64,000 nucleotides of DNA from Luteimicrobium album (lineage in GTDB: Bacteria > Actinomycetota > Actinomycetes > Actinomycetales > Cellulomonadaceae). This document shows, in pieces, positions 35,604-44,318 of the stretch. Both the position numbers and the translations under genes were made by a program. Where the stretch lies: contig NZ_BSUK01000001.1 in the NCBI RefSeq assembly GCF_030161555.1, positions 2,108,001 to 2,172,000 on the forward strand, written 5' to 3'. How positions within the stretch are numbered: position 1 is the first letter of the stretch; each line of letters opens with the position of its first letter. Under the pieces are notes generated by a model. The model ran no database searches. It had not been told where the DNA came from and worked only from the letters and a program-made list of their open reading frames with translations.

Positions 35604-36922
35604 GTGCGGTCCTCCGGTGTCCGGTCCTCGTCCGACGCGACCCTCGCCGCGTCGTCGGACTCGAACCGGTGGGCGAGCTCCGCGACGGTGGCTGCGAACG
35701 CGTCGAGCGCGACGGCGACGTCGGCCTCGGCGACGATCTCGTCGGGGCTGTGGCTCACGCCGCCGTTCCCGTTGCGCACGAACAGCATGCCCACGGGGGC
35801 GACCCCTGCGACGACCATCGCGTCGTGCCCCGCGCGGGACCACAGCGCCAGCGGCTCGGGCGCCCCGGCGGCGTCGATCCCGGCGCGGACGGCGTCGCGC
35901 AGCCAGGGCGCGCACGCCACCGCGTCCGCGCGGTACGTCTCGGTCGCGCCGAACCGCAGCGACCGGGCGGCGGCGATGCGCTCGGCGGCCGCCTCGATCC
36001 GGACCCAGGCGGCGTCGCGGGCGGCGTCGTCGGCGGCCCGCAGGTCGAGGCTCAGCTCGACGACCCCCGGGACGACGTTCACCCCGCCGGGGAAGGCCTG
36101 CAGACGCCCGACGGTCGCGACCACGCCCGACGAGCGCCCGATCCGCTCGACCTCCACCACGAGCTCCGCGGCCCCGACGAGCGCGTCGCGCCGGCGCTCG
36201 TAGGGCGTGCCGCCGGCGTGCCCGGCGCGCCCGGTCATGGTGAGCGCGAAGCGTCGCGCCCCGGCGATCGACGACACCACCGCGAGGGGGAGGTCCGCCT
36301 CTTCGAGGAATGGTCCCTGCTCGATGTGCGCCTCCAGGTAGGCGACGAGCGACCCGGGTTCGCGTGCCGCCTCACCCACGCGAGAAGGGTCGAGCCCGTA
36401 GGCCGCGAACGCGTCCGCCATCGTGACGCCGTCGGAGTCCGTGAAGCCCCACCAGTCCTCGACCCACGACCCGGCGAGCGCCCGCGACCCGCTGAGCGCG
36501 CTCCCGAAGCGCGTGCCCTCCTCGTCGGAGAACGCGACGACCTCGAGCGCGAACGGCAGCTCGCCGGGCCGCACGCCTCGGGCGACCTCGATCGCGAGCA
36601 GGACGCCGAGCATCCCGTCGTACCGGCCGGCGTCGGGCACGGTGTCGACGTGAGACCCCAGCAGCACGGCCGGCAGGCCGGGGCGCGCGCCCTCGAGGCG
36701 GCCGCACAGGTTCCCGGCCGCGTCCTCGTGGACGGCGAGCCCCGCCTCCCCCATCCAGGCGCCCACGAGGTCCGCCGCGCGCCGGTGCTCGGGGGTGAGG
36801 TGGGTGCGCTCGAGTGCGTCCGGGCGGGCGCTGATCGCGCCGAGCTCGTCGGCGCGCGCCATGACCCGCGCGGCGGCGGTCGCGGCGCGCCCGGTGGCTG
36901 TCGTCGTGGCCGTCGTCGTCAT
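35600..36922 (-). CDS. allC: Allantoate amidohydrolase AllC-like (M20 family)
   Basis: 440 residues. LGSHVDTVPDAGRYDGMLGV provides the first His/Asp metal ligands, FSDEEGTRFGSALSGSRAL the bridging Glu, and GRAGHAGGTPYERRRDAL the dimer-domain His; FVRNGNGGVSHSPDE gives the last His. Members hydrolyse allantoate to ureidoglycine, CO2 and ammonia, or N-carbamoyl amino acids; position between the OHCU/HIU fusion and the ureidoglycine aminotransferase makes allantoate the clear choice. Coupled by overlaps on both sides. Confidence 0.88.
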   Translation of the reverse strand: MTTTATTTATGRAATAAARVMARADELGAISARPDALERTHLTPEHRRAADLVGAWMGEAGLAVHEDAAGNLCGRLEGARPGLPAVLLGSHVDTVPDAGRYDGMLGVLLAIEVARGVRPGELPFALEVVAFSDEEGTRFGSALSGSRALAGSWVEDWWGFTDSDGVTMADAFAAYGLDPSRVGEAAREPGSLVAYLEAHIEQGPFLEEADLPLAVVSSIAGARRFALTMTGRAGHAGGTPYERRRDALVGAAELVVEVERIGRSSGVVATVGRLQAFPGGVNVVPGVVELSLDLRAADDAARDAAWVRIEAAAERIAAARSLRFGATETYRADAVACAPWLRDAVRAGIDAAGAPEPLALWSRAGHDAMVVAGVAPVGMLFVRNGNGGVSHSPDEIVAEADVAVALDAFAATVAELAHRFESDDAARVASDEDRTPEDRT

Positions 36923-38194
36923 GCCGCCTCCGTGTAGCGCTCGACGGCGGCGCCGACGCCCGCCCCTCCCGTGACCCGGACGCCGCCGGCACGCAGCACG
37001 TGTTCGAGCGCGGCGAGCGTCGTGAGGACGGTGTCCCTGCGGGCGTTGTAGCCCATGACGCCGATCCGCCAGATCCGACCGTGCAGCGGGCCGAACGACG
37101 TCCCGATCTCGATCGCGAAGTCGCGGAGCAGGGCCGCGCGCGCCGCCTCGCCGTCGATGCCGGCGGGGATCTCGACGCCCACCACGTTGTTCATCCGGTG
37201 CGTCTGGTCACCGAACAGCGTGAGCCCCAGCGCCGTGAGCCCCGCGACCATCGCCGAGCCGTGCAGCGCGTGGCGGGCGACCGCCGCGTCCAAGCCCTCC
37301 TCGGCGAGCAGGCGCGCGCACTCGTGCGCCGCGTAGAGCATCGAGGTCGCCTCGGTGTGGTGGTTGAGCCGCTGCGGCCCCCAGTAGGCGAGGATCTGGC
37401 CCAGGTCGAGGTAGTTGGAGCGGATCCGGTCGCGCCCGGGCGAGGGGCCGTCGTCGGGGTCGTCACGCAGCCCGGCCTCCACGCTCGTGCGCCGTCCGAT
37501 CACCTCGACCGCCCGCTCGGACAGGCTCACGGGCGACGAGCCGGACGGCCCCGCGAGGCATTTCTGCAGGCCCGCGGTCGCGGCGTCCACCCGCCACTCG
37601 TCCATCGCGAACGTGTTCCCCCGAGCGACGCCGTCACGTCGGTGTAGAGGAGCACGCCTTGCGCGCGGCAGACGGCGCCGATCTCGTCGAGCGGCTGGGC
37701 GACCGTCGTCGAGGTGTCGCCGTGGACGAGCGCGAGCAGCGTCGGGCGGACGCGGTCGAGCGCGGCGACGAGCTCCGAGGTCGGGAAGACCGTGCCCCAC
37801 TCGCGCTCGATCACGTGCACCTCGGCGCCGGCCCGCTCGGCGATCTCACGGAGCAGGTGCCCGAACCGCCCGAACACGGGCACGAGGACCCGGTCGCCGG
37901 GGGACACGAGCGACACGAGCGCCGCCTCGATCCCGGCGCGCGACGTGCCGTCGACGAGCAGGGTCGCGTCGTTCGTCGTCCGGAAGACCGTGCGGTACAG
38001 CTCCTGCGTCTGCGTCATGTACCGCGTCATCACGGGGTCGTACTGGCCGACGAGCGAAGCGGACATCGCGCGGAGGACCCGGGGGTCGGCGTCGATCGGA
38101 CCGGGGCCCATGAGGAGCCGGCGCGGCGGGTCGATCGCGGGGAAGGTGCGACCGCGGCGGGGGCGGCGGGGCTGCGGGTCTCGAGCGTCGTCAT
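36919..38194 (-). CDS. pucG: (S)-Ureidoglycine-glyoxylate aminotransferase, PucG-like (two frame breaks)
   Basis: Class V PLP aminotransferase. LLMGPGPIDADPRVLRAMSA is the usual N-terminus of the alanine-glyoxylate/PucG group; VDGTSRAGIEAALVSL binds PLP phosphate; LVHGDTSTT and LYTDVTASLGG approach the cofactor; LQKCLAGPSG carries the Schiff-base Lys. Frames break at 37618-37622 and at about 38145-38146; one base added at each gives ~425 residues starting MTTLETRSPAAPAAVAPFPA. PucG converts ureidoglycine plus glyoxylate to oxalurate plus glycine, which fits the oxalurate-type amidase encoded just upstream in the operon. Confidence 0.85.
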
Positions 38195-39794
38195 GGTGTG
38201 GTCCTTGCTGGCGCGGTCACGGGTTCGTCGTGCCGGATGGGGCGGAGGGCGGCGGCGACCTGGTGGGCGAGCGCGAGCGTCGCGAGGTCGCCGTCGCGCG
38301 TGCCGACGAGGCTCAGACCGACGGGTCCGCCGTCGACGGTCATCACGGGGGCCGACACCGCGGGGCGGCCCGTGATCCCGGCCAGGCAGGTGAGGCGGAG
38401 GGTCGCGGCGCGGCTCGCCTCGACGACCGAGGCGGGGGCCGCGGCGTCGGGTGCGGGTGACGAGGCCGAAGGCAGCAGCAGGACCCGGCCCTCCGCCCGG
38501 TCCTCGATCCGTGTGCGAGCGTCCGCGACCACGCGGTCCGCAGCCGCGGCCTCGGCGGCCGTGACCCGGGCCGCAGCCGCGAACCGGGCCGCGACCTCGG
38601 TGCCGAGCGCGCCCGGGTGGGCCGTGACCCATGCGCCGTGCTGCTGCCACGCCTCGTACGCCTGGGTGACGCGGAACGCCTCGTACAGGTCGCCGAGGTC
38701 GCCCACGTCCACGGCGACGGGGTCCACGTCGAAGCCGGCGGCGGTCAGGGTGTCGACAGTGCGGCGGAACGTCTCGGCGACGGGCGCGTCCAGGCCCGCA
38801 GACCACAGGTCGACGACCGCCAGCCGCCCAGCGCCCGCCCGCTGCGTCGCCCCCGCGAGGCCGACGCACGCGACGTCGAGCAGGGTCGCGGCGTCGCGAG
38901 CGAGCCACCCGACCGTGTCGTAGCGGGGCGCGAGCGGCACGAGCCCCTCGCGGGACACCGCGCCGTGTGTCGTCCGCAGGCCCCACAGGCCCTGGTAGGA
39001 CGCGGGGACACGGATCGAGCCCGCCGTGTCCGTCCCGAGCCCGATGCTCGCCTGCCCGAGCGCGACGGCGCTCGCGGGACCGCTCGACGAGCCCCCGGGA
39101 GGCCCCCGGGCACGGCGGCGTTGACGGGCGTCCCGTAGTGCGGGTTGCGGCCCGCGACGCTGTACGCGAGCTCGTCCGTCCGGGCGATCCCGACGACACT
39201 CGCGCCGGCGTCGAGCAACGTCTGCACCGCGGGTGCGTGCGCGGGCTCGGGCGAGCGCCCGGCGAGGAACGACGGGACGCCTGCGCCGACCGCGAACCCC
39301 GCGACCGCGAACAGGTCCTTGACCGCCACGCCCTGCCCGCGCAGCGGGCCGTCGGGCCTGCCCGCAACCAGCGGGGTCCCGGCGACCCGCCACACGCTCG
39401 GGTCGAGCGCGCCGGGCGGCGTGTGGCTCACGTGCGCCGCGGTGACCTGCCAGCCGGCGGTCCCTCGCCGCCAGAGCTGGGTCTGCTGCCCGACGCCGCC
39501 CGCGTCGTTCCGCGTGACGGCGACGACGAGAGCGACGTCGTCGGCGGCGCGCTGCACGTGGACCTGCGTGACGGCGCGTGCCGGGGCCCCGCCGCGGGCC
39601 GCGCGGAACGCGGCGATGCGGTCGTGCCCGACGAGCAGCCCGCGTGCGTCACCCCGCAGCGTCGCGTCGCCGGGGGCGAACCGCCGGTCGAGGGACGCGA
39701 CGTCGTCCGCCATGAGCGCCGCCTCGTACGCCCAGAACGCCTCGATGAGGCCGTCGGGCGCCGGGTCGCCCGCGAACGGGACCGGCGGCGTCAT
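38191..39794 (-). CDS. AtzH-like domain fused to AtzE/HpxY-like amidase (frame broken)
   Basis: About 534 residues. Residues ~1-125 (LIEAFWAYEAALMADDVASL, ARAVTQVHVQRAADDVALV) are the AtzH/DUF3225 fold also found as HpxZ. Residues ~130-534 are an amidase-signature enzyme: VAVKDLF holds the catalytic Lys, PGGSSSGPAS (after repair) the cis-Ser, and GTDTAGSIRVPAS the nucleophile Ser. The frame breaks in C run 39092-39096. In Klebsiella the separate HpxY/HpxZ proteins serve oxalurate breakdown; here both are one chain placed next to pucG, so oxalurate amidohydrolase is the leading proposal. Overlaps both neighbours by 4 bp. Confidence 0.82.
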
Positions 39795-40921
39795 GCGATC
39801 TCCGCGATCCGGATCCGCGCGTGCACGCCCTTCACCCGGTCGACGACCTGCGAGATGTCGAAGTCCGTCGCCGCGCTCAGGTAGGCGAGTGCGTGCGCGC
39901 GGTCGAAGCCGTAGCGGGCCGTGAGCAGCGCGATCGCGTTCCGCACGCACGCGCGCACGGCCTCGTCGAGGTCCTCGTCGAGCCCGGTCGGGACCAGGTG
40001 GGTGGGGGTCTCGACGAGCGGACCCGTGAGCTCGCCGAAGCGTTCCGTCGCGACGGCCGCGGGCACGACGTCGAACCGGATGGTCGCGCGCAGCGAGCCC
40101 TCGACGGCGGTGAGCGCGACCTCGCCGTCGCCCTGCGCGAAGTGCGGGTCGCCCACGTAGGCGAGCGCGCCGGGCACCTGGACGGGCAGGTGCAGGGCCG
40201 CCCCCGGCGTGAGCAGGCGGATGTCCACGTTGCCGCCGTGCGGGCCCGGCGGGACCGAGTGGGCGCGCTCGTCGGTCGCGGTCGCGACGCCCATGATCCC
40301 GAGGAACGGGTCGGCGGGGAACTCGACCGTCCGCTCGCCGGCGCCGCGCGGCATGCTCAGCGTGTACGAGCCCGGTCCGTCCGCGCGCAGGCGCGTGAAG
40401 ACGCTGACCGTCTCCGGCCCCTCCGGGAGCTCTCCCGGGAGCGCGCCCCGCCCGTGGCGGTTCGAGACGACGCCGTAGCCGACGCGCGGCACGACCTCGA
40501 CGACCGTCATGGTGAGCACGTCGCCGGGCAGCGCCCCGCGGACGGCGATCGGTCCGGTGACGACGTGCGGGCCGTCGTCGTGCGGGTCGCGCGGCCGGTC
40601 CGAGGCCGCGAGCGCGATGCCGTCCGCGAGCACGTCGCCGGGGTCGACGCCGTGGCGCGCGAAGAACGCGACCGGGTCCCGGCCCTGGTCCTCGAGCAGG
40701 CCCTCGTGGCTGACCGTGTCGATGGTGACCTCGGTGCCGGGGTCGACCGTGAGGACGGGGGCGTCCGTCGCGCAGGGGAGCCGCCCCCACAGCACGTGTG
40801 CGGGGTCGGCGCTGAGGTAGGTGGCCGCGCGGACCGGGCCCCGCCCGGGCTGCAGGGTCGGGACGACGACGGCGTCCCGCACGGCGGTCACGGCGCCGAC
40901 GGCGGGTGCTGAGGCGGTCAC
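39791..40921 (-). CDS. Acetamidase/formamidase family protein
   Basis: 376 residues, GTG start overlapping the LOG gene stop (GTGA). HEGLLEDQGRDPVAFFARHG, TGPIAVRGALPGDVLTMTV, GGNVDIRLLTPGAALHLPV and GDPHFAQGDGEV are the standard metal-binding blocks of the FmdA/AmdA family. It hydrolyses small amides to acid and ammonia. In this operon, downstream of oxalurate cleavage, oxamate or formamide is a reasonable substrate; this is inference from position only. Confidence 0.83.
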   Translation of the reverse strand: MTASAPAVGAVTAVRDAVVVPTLQPGRGPVRAATYLSADPAHVLWGRLPCATDAPVLTVDPGTEVTIDTVSHEGLLEDQGRDPVAFFARHGVDPGDVLADGIALAASDRPRDPHDDGPHVVTGPIAVRGALPGDVLTMTVVEVVPRVGYGVVSNRHGRGALPGELPEGPETVSVFTRLRADGPGSYTLSMPRGAGERTVEFPADPFLGIMGVATATDERAHSVPPGPHGGNVDIRLLTPGAALHLPVQVPGALAYVGDPHFAQGDGEVALTAVEGSLRATIRFDVVPAAVATERFGELTGPLVETPTHLVPTGLDEDLDEAVRACVRNAIALLTARYGFDRAHALAYLSAATDFDISQVVDRVKGVHARIRIAEIA

Positions 40922-41546
40922 GGGGCGACCGCCGCGGCCAGCCGGTCCGCCATCTCGGCGCCCGGCGAGGCGTCCGAGCGCGCGGGCGGGCGGTACGTCC
41001 GCAGCCGCTCGAGCGCGTCGTCGACGTCGTCCGCGACCACGAGCATGTCCACGTACCGCGGGTGCGTGAAGCCCCGGTCCCGCATGCCCGCGACGAACGC
41101 GAGGAGCGGGTCGAAGTAGCCGCCCACGTTGAGGACGCCGCACGGCTTCTCGTGCAGGCCGAGCTGCGCCCACGTCCACTGCTCGGTGAGCTCCTCGAGC
41201 GTGCCGGGGCCCCCGGGAGGGCGAGGAAGCCGTCTGCGCGCTCGGACATGATCGTCTTGCGCTCGTGCATGCTGTCGACCAGGACGAGGTCGGTGAGGTC
41301 CTCGTGCACGGCCTCGCGCGCCTGCAGCGCAGCGGGGATGACCCCGGTGACGTGCGCACCCGCCCGCAGCGCGGCGTCGGCGACGGCGCCCATGAGCCCG
41401 ACGTGGCCGCCCCCGTAGACGAGGTCCATGCCGTGCCGGCCGATCGCGCGGCCGACCTCGACGGCCGCCGCCCGGTAGAGGGGGTCGTGGCCGGGCGCGG
41501 AGCCGCAGAACACCGTGAGGGTGAAGCGTCGGGGTGCAGGCGTCAT
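40918..41546 (-). CDS. LOG-family nucleoside-5'-monophosphate phosphoribohydrolase (frame broken)
   Basis: About 209 residues after one base is restored in C run 41210-41214. LTVFCGSAPGHDPLY, LVYGGGHVGLMGAVADAAL and the signature PGGPGTLEE with downstream QLGLHEKPCGVLN identify the TIGR00730/LOG family, which cleaves NMPs such as cytokinin ribotides or AMP/GMP to base plus ribose 5-phosphate. Inside a purine-catabolic operon it would release free bases from purine nucleotides. Coupled to the acetamidase gene by a GTGA overlap; 55 bp after the reductase stop. Confidence 0.85.
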
Positions 41547-41601
41547 GGGGCCTTCTCTCGCTCGGTTCGGACGGCCGTTCGGTCGGGACGGTCGGGTGGT
41601 G

Positions 41602-42569
41602 TCACACGGCCAGGGTCAGGGTGGGGGTCTGCGACCGTGAGCAGCACACGTTGACCTGCGTGTTCGCGGCGTGCTCGTCGGGGCTCTGCACCTCGTCGCG
41701 GTGCTCGGGGACGCCGTCGACGACGCCCGTGAGGCACGAGCCGCAGATCCCCTGCTCGCAGGACAGGAAGACCTCGAAGCCCGCGCGCTGCAGGACCTCG
41801 GCGATCGTCTCGTCCTCGCCGACGTCGAGGCGCTGCCCGGTCGAGGCCGCGACCACGGTGAACGCGTCGCCGCCGGTCTCGACGGGCACGGCCCGCTCGA
41901 AGTGCTCGACGTGGACGTCCGCCCGCGGCCACTCGAGCGCCGACGCGCACGCCGTCGCCGAGGCGACCAGGCCGAGCGGCCCGCACACGTACAGCGCCAC
42001 CCCGGGTGAAGGGCGCGGCACGACGCGCGGTGCGTTGCTCCGGAAGCTGTCCCCGTACGCGCTGAAGTGCGTGACGACCCGGTCGCGCCACGGTCGGGTC
42101 GCCAGGTGCGCGCCGAGCGGCAGGGTCGCGGCCGACGGCGTGTAGACGTGCAGCTCGAACGACCGACCCTCCCGGTGCAGGCGCTCGGCCATCGCGACGA
42201 GCGGGGTCAGCCCGATCCCGCCGGCGACGAGGACGCTGTGCTCGGCGTCGGGGTCGAGCGCGAACGTGTTGCGAGGCGCCGAGACCTGCAGGCGGTCGCC
42301 GGGGCGGACCGTGTCGTGGACGGCCGCCGACCCGCCGCGGCCCGCCCGCTCGCGCAGGACGGCGACGAGGTAGCGGGAGGGGTCGTCGTCGCTCCCGACG
42401 AGCGAGTACTGCCGGACGAACCCCCGACGTGGACGTCCACGTGCGCGCCCGCGGTGAACGGCGGGAGGCTCGTGGCGCCGTCGGCGGGGCCGAGGTCGAG
42501 GAGCACGACCCGCTCGCCCGCGGGCTCGACGCTCCGGACGACGACGTCGACCAGCTCGGGCGCGCTCAT
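41602..42569 (-). CDS. PDR/VanB-type oxidoreductase (reductase 2, Rieske partner; frame broken)
   Basis: About 322 residues after one base is added in C run 42421-42425. FMN part with FVRQYSLVGSDD, NAD part with VAGGIGLTPLVAM and YVCGPLGLVAS, and C-terminal 2Fe-2S domain with CEQGICGSC plus a distal Cys pair (NVCCSRS). ATG overlaps the stop of the Rieske oxygenase gene (ATGA), so it is almost certainly that enzyme's electron donor, analogous to HpxE or VanB. Confidence 0.88.
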
Positions 42570-43645
42570 GCCGTGAAGAACGCGCTCAGGCCGACGTCGC
42601 GCAGCGCCCGCCGGTAGGCGATCGAGGACCGGTCGGCGGGGATGTGGACCTCGAGCTTCGGGTCGAGCGGCAGGTTCTCCGGCTTCTGGTTCTCCACCAT
42701 GGCCCGGTCCTCCTCGAAGACCTGCCGGTTGAAGTCGTAGACGTCCTGGACCGGCTTGTCGGTGTCGAAGTTGCGGCACCGCGCGTCGAACAGGCGCGTC
42801 TTCTTCGCCGAGACGGGCGAGGCGGCGTTCATCATGCTCAGGCGGGCGCCGTCGGGGAAGTGGACCACGAGGCTCGCCGTGAACGGGACGTGCAGCCGGT
42901 AGTGCCGGAGCCACAGGAAGCCGTCGGGGATGTCCGCTTCGACGCCGAGCGGGACGTTGCCCATGCTCGACCAGTACTCGGTCTCGAAACCGTCCGCCGT
43001 GGTGACCGGGGTGTAGTCGGGGACGACCGGGTTGGACGAGTCCGCGAACGACTTCTCGTGCACGAACGCGAAGTGCGCGACGTCGAGGAACCCCTCGACC
43101 TGCCGCCCCGCGAACGCCTCGATGTCGATCCACGGGCAGTTGATCTGCTGGAACCCGGCGTCGTCCCAGTGCGGGACCGGCGGGATGTCGGGCTCGTCGC
43201 CGGGCTGCGCTGCGAGGCACGCCCACACCAGCCCGTACCGCTCGACGGCGCCGTACGACCGCAGGTGCATGCGCTCGGGGATCTTGTCGTCGGGGTGGGC
43301 CGGGATCGACGTGCAGCGGCCCGCGGCCCCGAAGCGGAGCCCGTGGTACGGGCACTTGATGCCCTTCCCGTCGTGCTGGTCCTCGCCGAGGCTCAGCATC
43401 ATGCCGCGGTGCGTGCACAGGTTGTCGGCGACGACGACCTCGCCGTCGAACCGGTAGACGACGAGCGGCACGTCGAGCAGCGTCGCGCCCAGCGGGCCCT
43501 CGGTGACCTCGCCGCTCTTCGCGACCGGGTACCAGTAGCGGGTCAGCACGCGCCAGTCGTCGGGCTCGAACGTGAGGTTGCGGGGCAGGGGCAGTGGGGG
43601 CGCGGCCGGTGGTGTGGTGGGTGCGTCAGGGGTCAGCAAGGACAC
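42566..43645 (-). CDS. Rieske non-heme iron oxygenase, HpxD/VanA-like
   Basis: 359 residues, GTG behind GAAGGAG. Rieske cluster ligands CTH (Cys77, His79) and CPYH (Cys98, His101). Mononuclear iron motif FLDVAHFAFVHEKS with Asp188, His191 and His196. The family hydroxylates or O/N-demethylates aromatic and heterocyclic rings. As first gene of a GlnR-box-controlled ureide operon it most likely hydroxylates a purine (hypoxanthine or xanthine, as HpxDE does in Klebsiella) or removes N-methyl groups from methylxanthines (as Ndm enzymes do). No xanthine dehydrogenase genes are present in the window. Confidence 0.85.
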   Translation of the reverse strand: MSLLTPDAPTTPPAAPPLPLPRNLTFEPDDWRVLTRYWYPVAKSGEVTEGPLGATLLDVPLVVYRFDGEVVVADNLCTHRGMMLSLGEDQHDGKGIKCPYHGLRFGAAGRCTSIPAHPDDKIPERMHLRSYGAVERYGLVWACLAAQPGDEPDIPPVPHWDDAGFQQINCPWIDIEAFAGRQVEGFLDVAHFAFVHEKSFADSSNPVVPDYTPVTTADGFETEYWSSMGNVPLGVEADIPDGFLWLRHYRLHVPFTASLVVHFPDGARLSMMNAASPVSAKKTRLFDARCRNFDTDKPVQDVYDFNRQVFEEDRAMVENQKPENLPLDPKLEVHIPADRSSIAYRRALRDVGLSAFFTA

Positions 43646-43825
43646 GGGAGGCTCCTTCGGGGGCGGTGGGCGAGCGGGGAGGACGGCAGCCGCACGACGG
43701 CGGGCGGCAGGTCAGGCGCTCGGATGCCCGTGGGCGATGGTGCCCCGGTTCCAGCAGGACGGGCCTTGCGAGGACTCCATGCGGGCTCGCCTCCTCGTCC
43801 TGGAACCGTTCGGGACCTCTCGACG
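43646..43825 (-). promoter_or_regulatory. Structured 5' leader of the Rieske/ureide operon
   Basis: Transcription should start near 43822, leaving a leader of about 177 nt. CGGTTCCAG (43746-43754) and CTGGAACCG (43800-43808) pair perfectly, with further nested pairing (GGAC/GTCC, CGAGGA/TCCTCG). The stem encloses the ribosome site and start codon of a 22-codon upstream frame (43712-43780). This could make access to the leader frame, or read-through, conditional. Confidence 0.45.
43712..43780 (-). CDS. Possible leader peptide (22 residues)
   Basis: ATG at 43780 is preceded by GAGGAGG at ideal distance on the minus strand. It encodes MESSQGPSCWNRGTIAH and five more residues, ending 67 nt before the Rieske oxygenase start. 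One Cys and one Trp stand in the middle. It does not resemble the known actinobacterial cysteine-attenuator leaders (R-IDL-R..CR type). Its reality rests on the ribosome site and on the hairpin that covers it. Confidence 0.35.
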   Translation of the reverse strand: MESSQGPSCWNRGTIAHGHPSA

Positions 43826-43828
43826 GTG

Positions 43829-43860
43829 ACGTTAGCCACCGGCTGTTTCCGTCGGGTTAC
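43829..43860 (-). promoter_or_regulatory. GlnR-like box and -10 of the Rieske/ureide operon
   Basis: Read on the minus strand: GTAAC (43860-43856), six bases, GAAAC (43849-43845), ten bases, TAACGT (43834-43829). This is the same layout as at 22597-22628 and at 19365-19412, with the identical 10-nt gap to the -10. It matches the GTnAC-n6-GAAAC a/b-site spacing described for GlnR. Confidence 0.65.
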
Positions 43861-43889
43861 AGCGCGGGATCGGGCGCGCGACACGCGCA

Positions 43890-43928
43890 GCGGAGCCCCG
43901 GTCCGCGTTTCCGCGGCCGGGGCTCCGC
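43890..43928 (-). terminator. Terminator after the LapA-like gene
   Basis: GCGGAGCCCCGG (43890-43901) and CCGGGGCTCCGC (43917-43928) form a perfect 12-bp stem 36 bp beyond the stop of the minus-strand LapA-like gene. It also insulates the Rieske operon promoter from upstream transcription. Confidence 0.8.
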
Positions 43929-43964
43929 AAGGGTGCTCGGGCTCGGCGGCTCGAGCGACGCCGC

Positions 43965-44318
43965 CTACAGGGTGCGGCCTCGGCGGGCGCGTCGACGGAC
44001 CCGGCCGACCCGGATCTCCGCGAGCACGAGGGCGATGAACGCGACGCCCACCGCTGTGACGAGCAGGGAGAGCGCGAGCGGGACGGATCCGGACCAGCCG
44101 AGGAACGACACCTGCGCGTTCGCGGTGTTCTGGAGCAGGAAGATCAGCAGCGCCACGACGACGACGGCGACGAGGACCAGGCCCACCCAGAAGCGCGCGG
44201 CGGGCCGGGAGGTCTCCTTCGTGGCGGGCACGAGGGCCGGGCCGCTGGTCGGTGGTGTCGTCTGCGGGACCGTGACCGGGCCAGGCGCCGACGTGGAGGA
44301 CTGCGGGGAGACGGGCAT
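43965..44318 (-). CDS. LapA-family two-helix membrane protein
   Basis: 117 residues from ATG 44318 (behind GGAGGGC). The N-terminal ~40 residues are Pro/Thr/Ser-rich; WVGLVLVAVVVVALLIFLLQNT and LALSLLVTAVGVAFIALVLAEI are two membrane helices around the characteristic QNTANAQVSFLGW loop of LapA/DUF1049 proteins; the tail is Arg-rich. Divergent from the small stress-type gene at 44539. Confidence 0.8.
   Translation of the reverse strand: MPVSPQSSTSAPGPVTVPQTTPPTSGPALVPATKETSRPAARFWVGLVLVAVVVVALLIFLLQNTANAQVSFLGWSGSVPLALSLLVTAVGVAFIALVLAEIRVGRVRRRARRGRTL

Noticed and set aside
29735..38194. True pseudogenisation of the ureide pathway
   Set aside because: Breaks are equally common in housekeeping genes and always fall in G/C runs or a short repeat; both sides of each break keep full family conservation.
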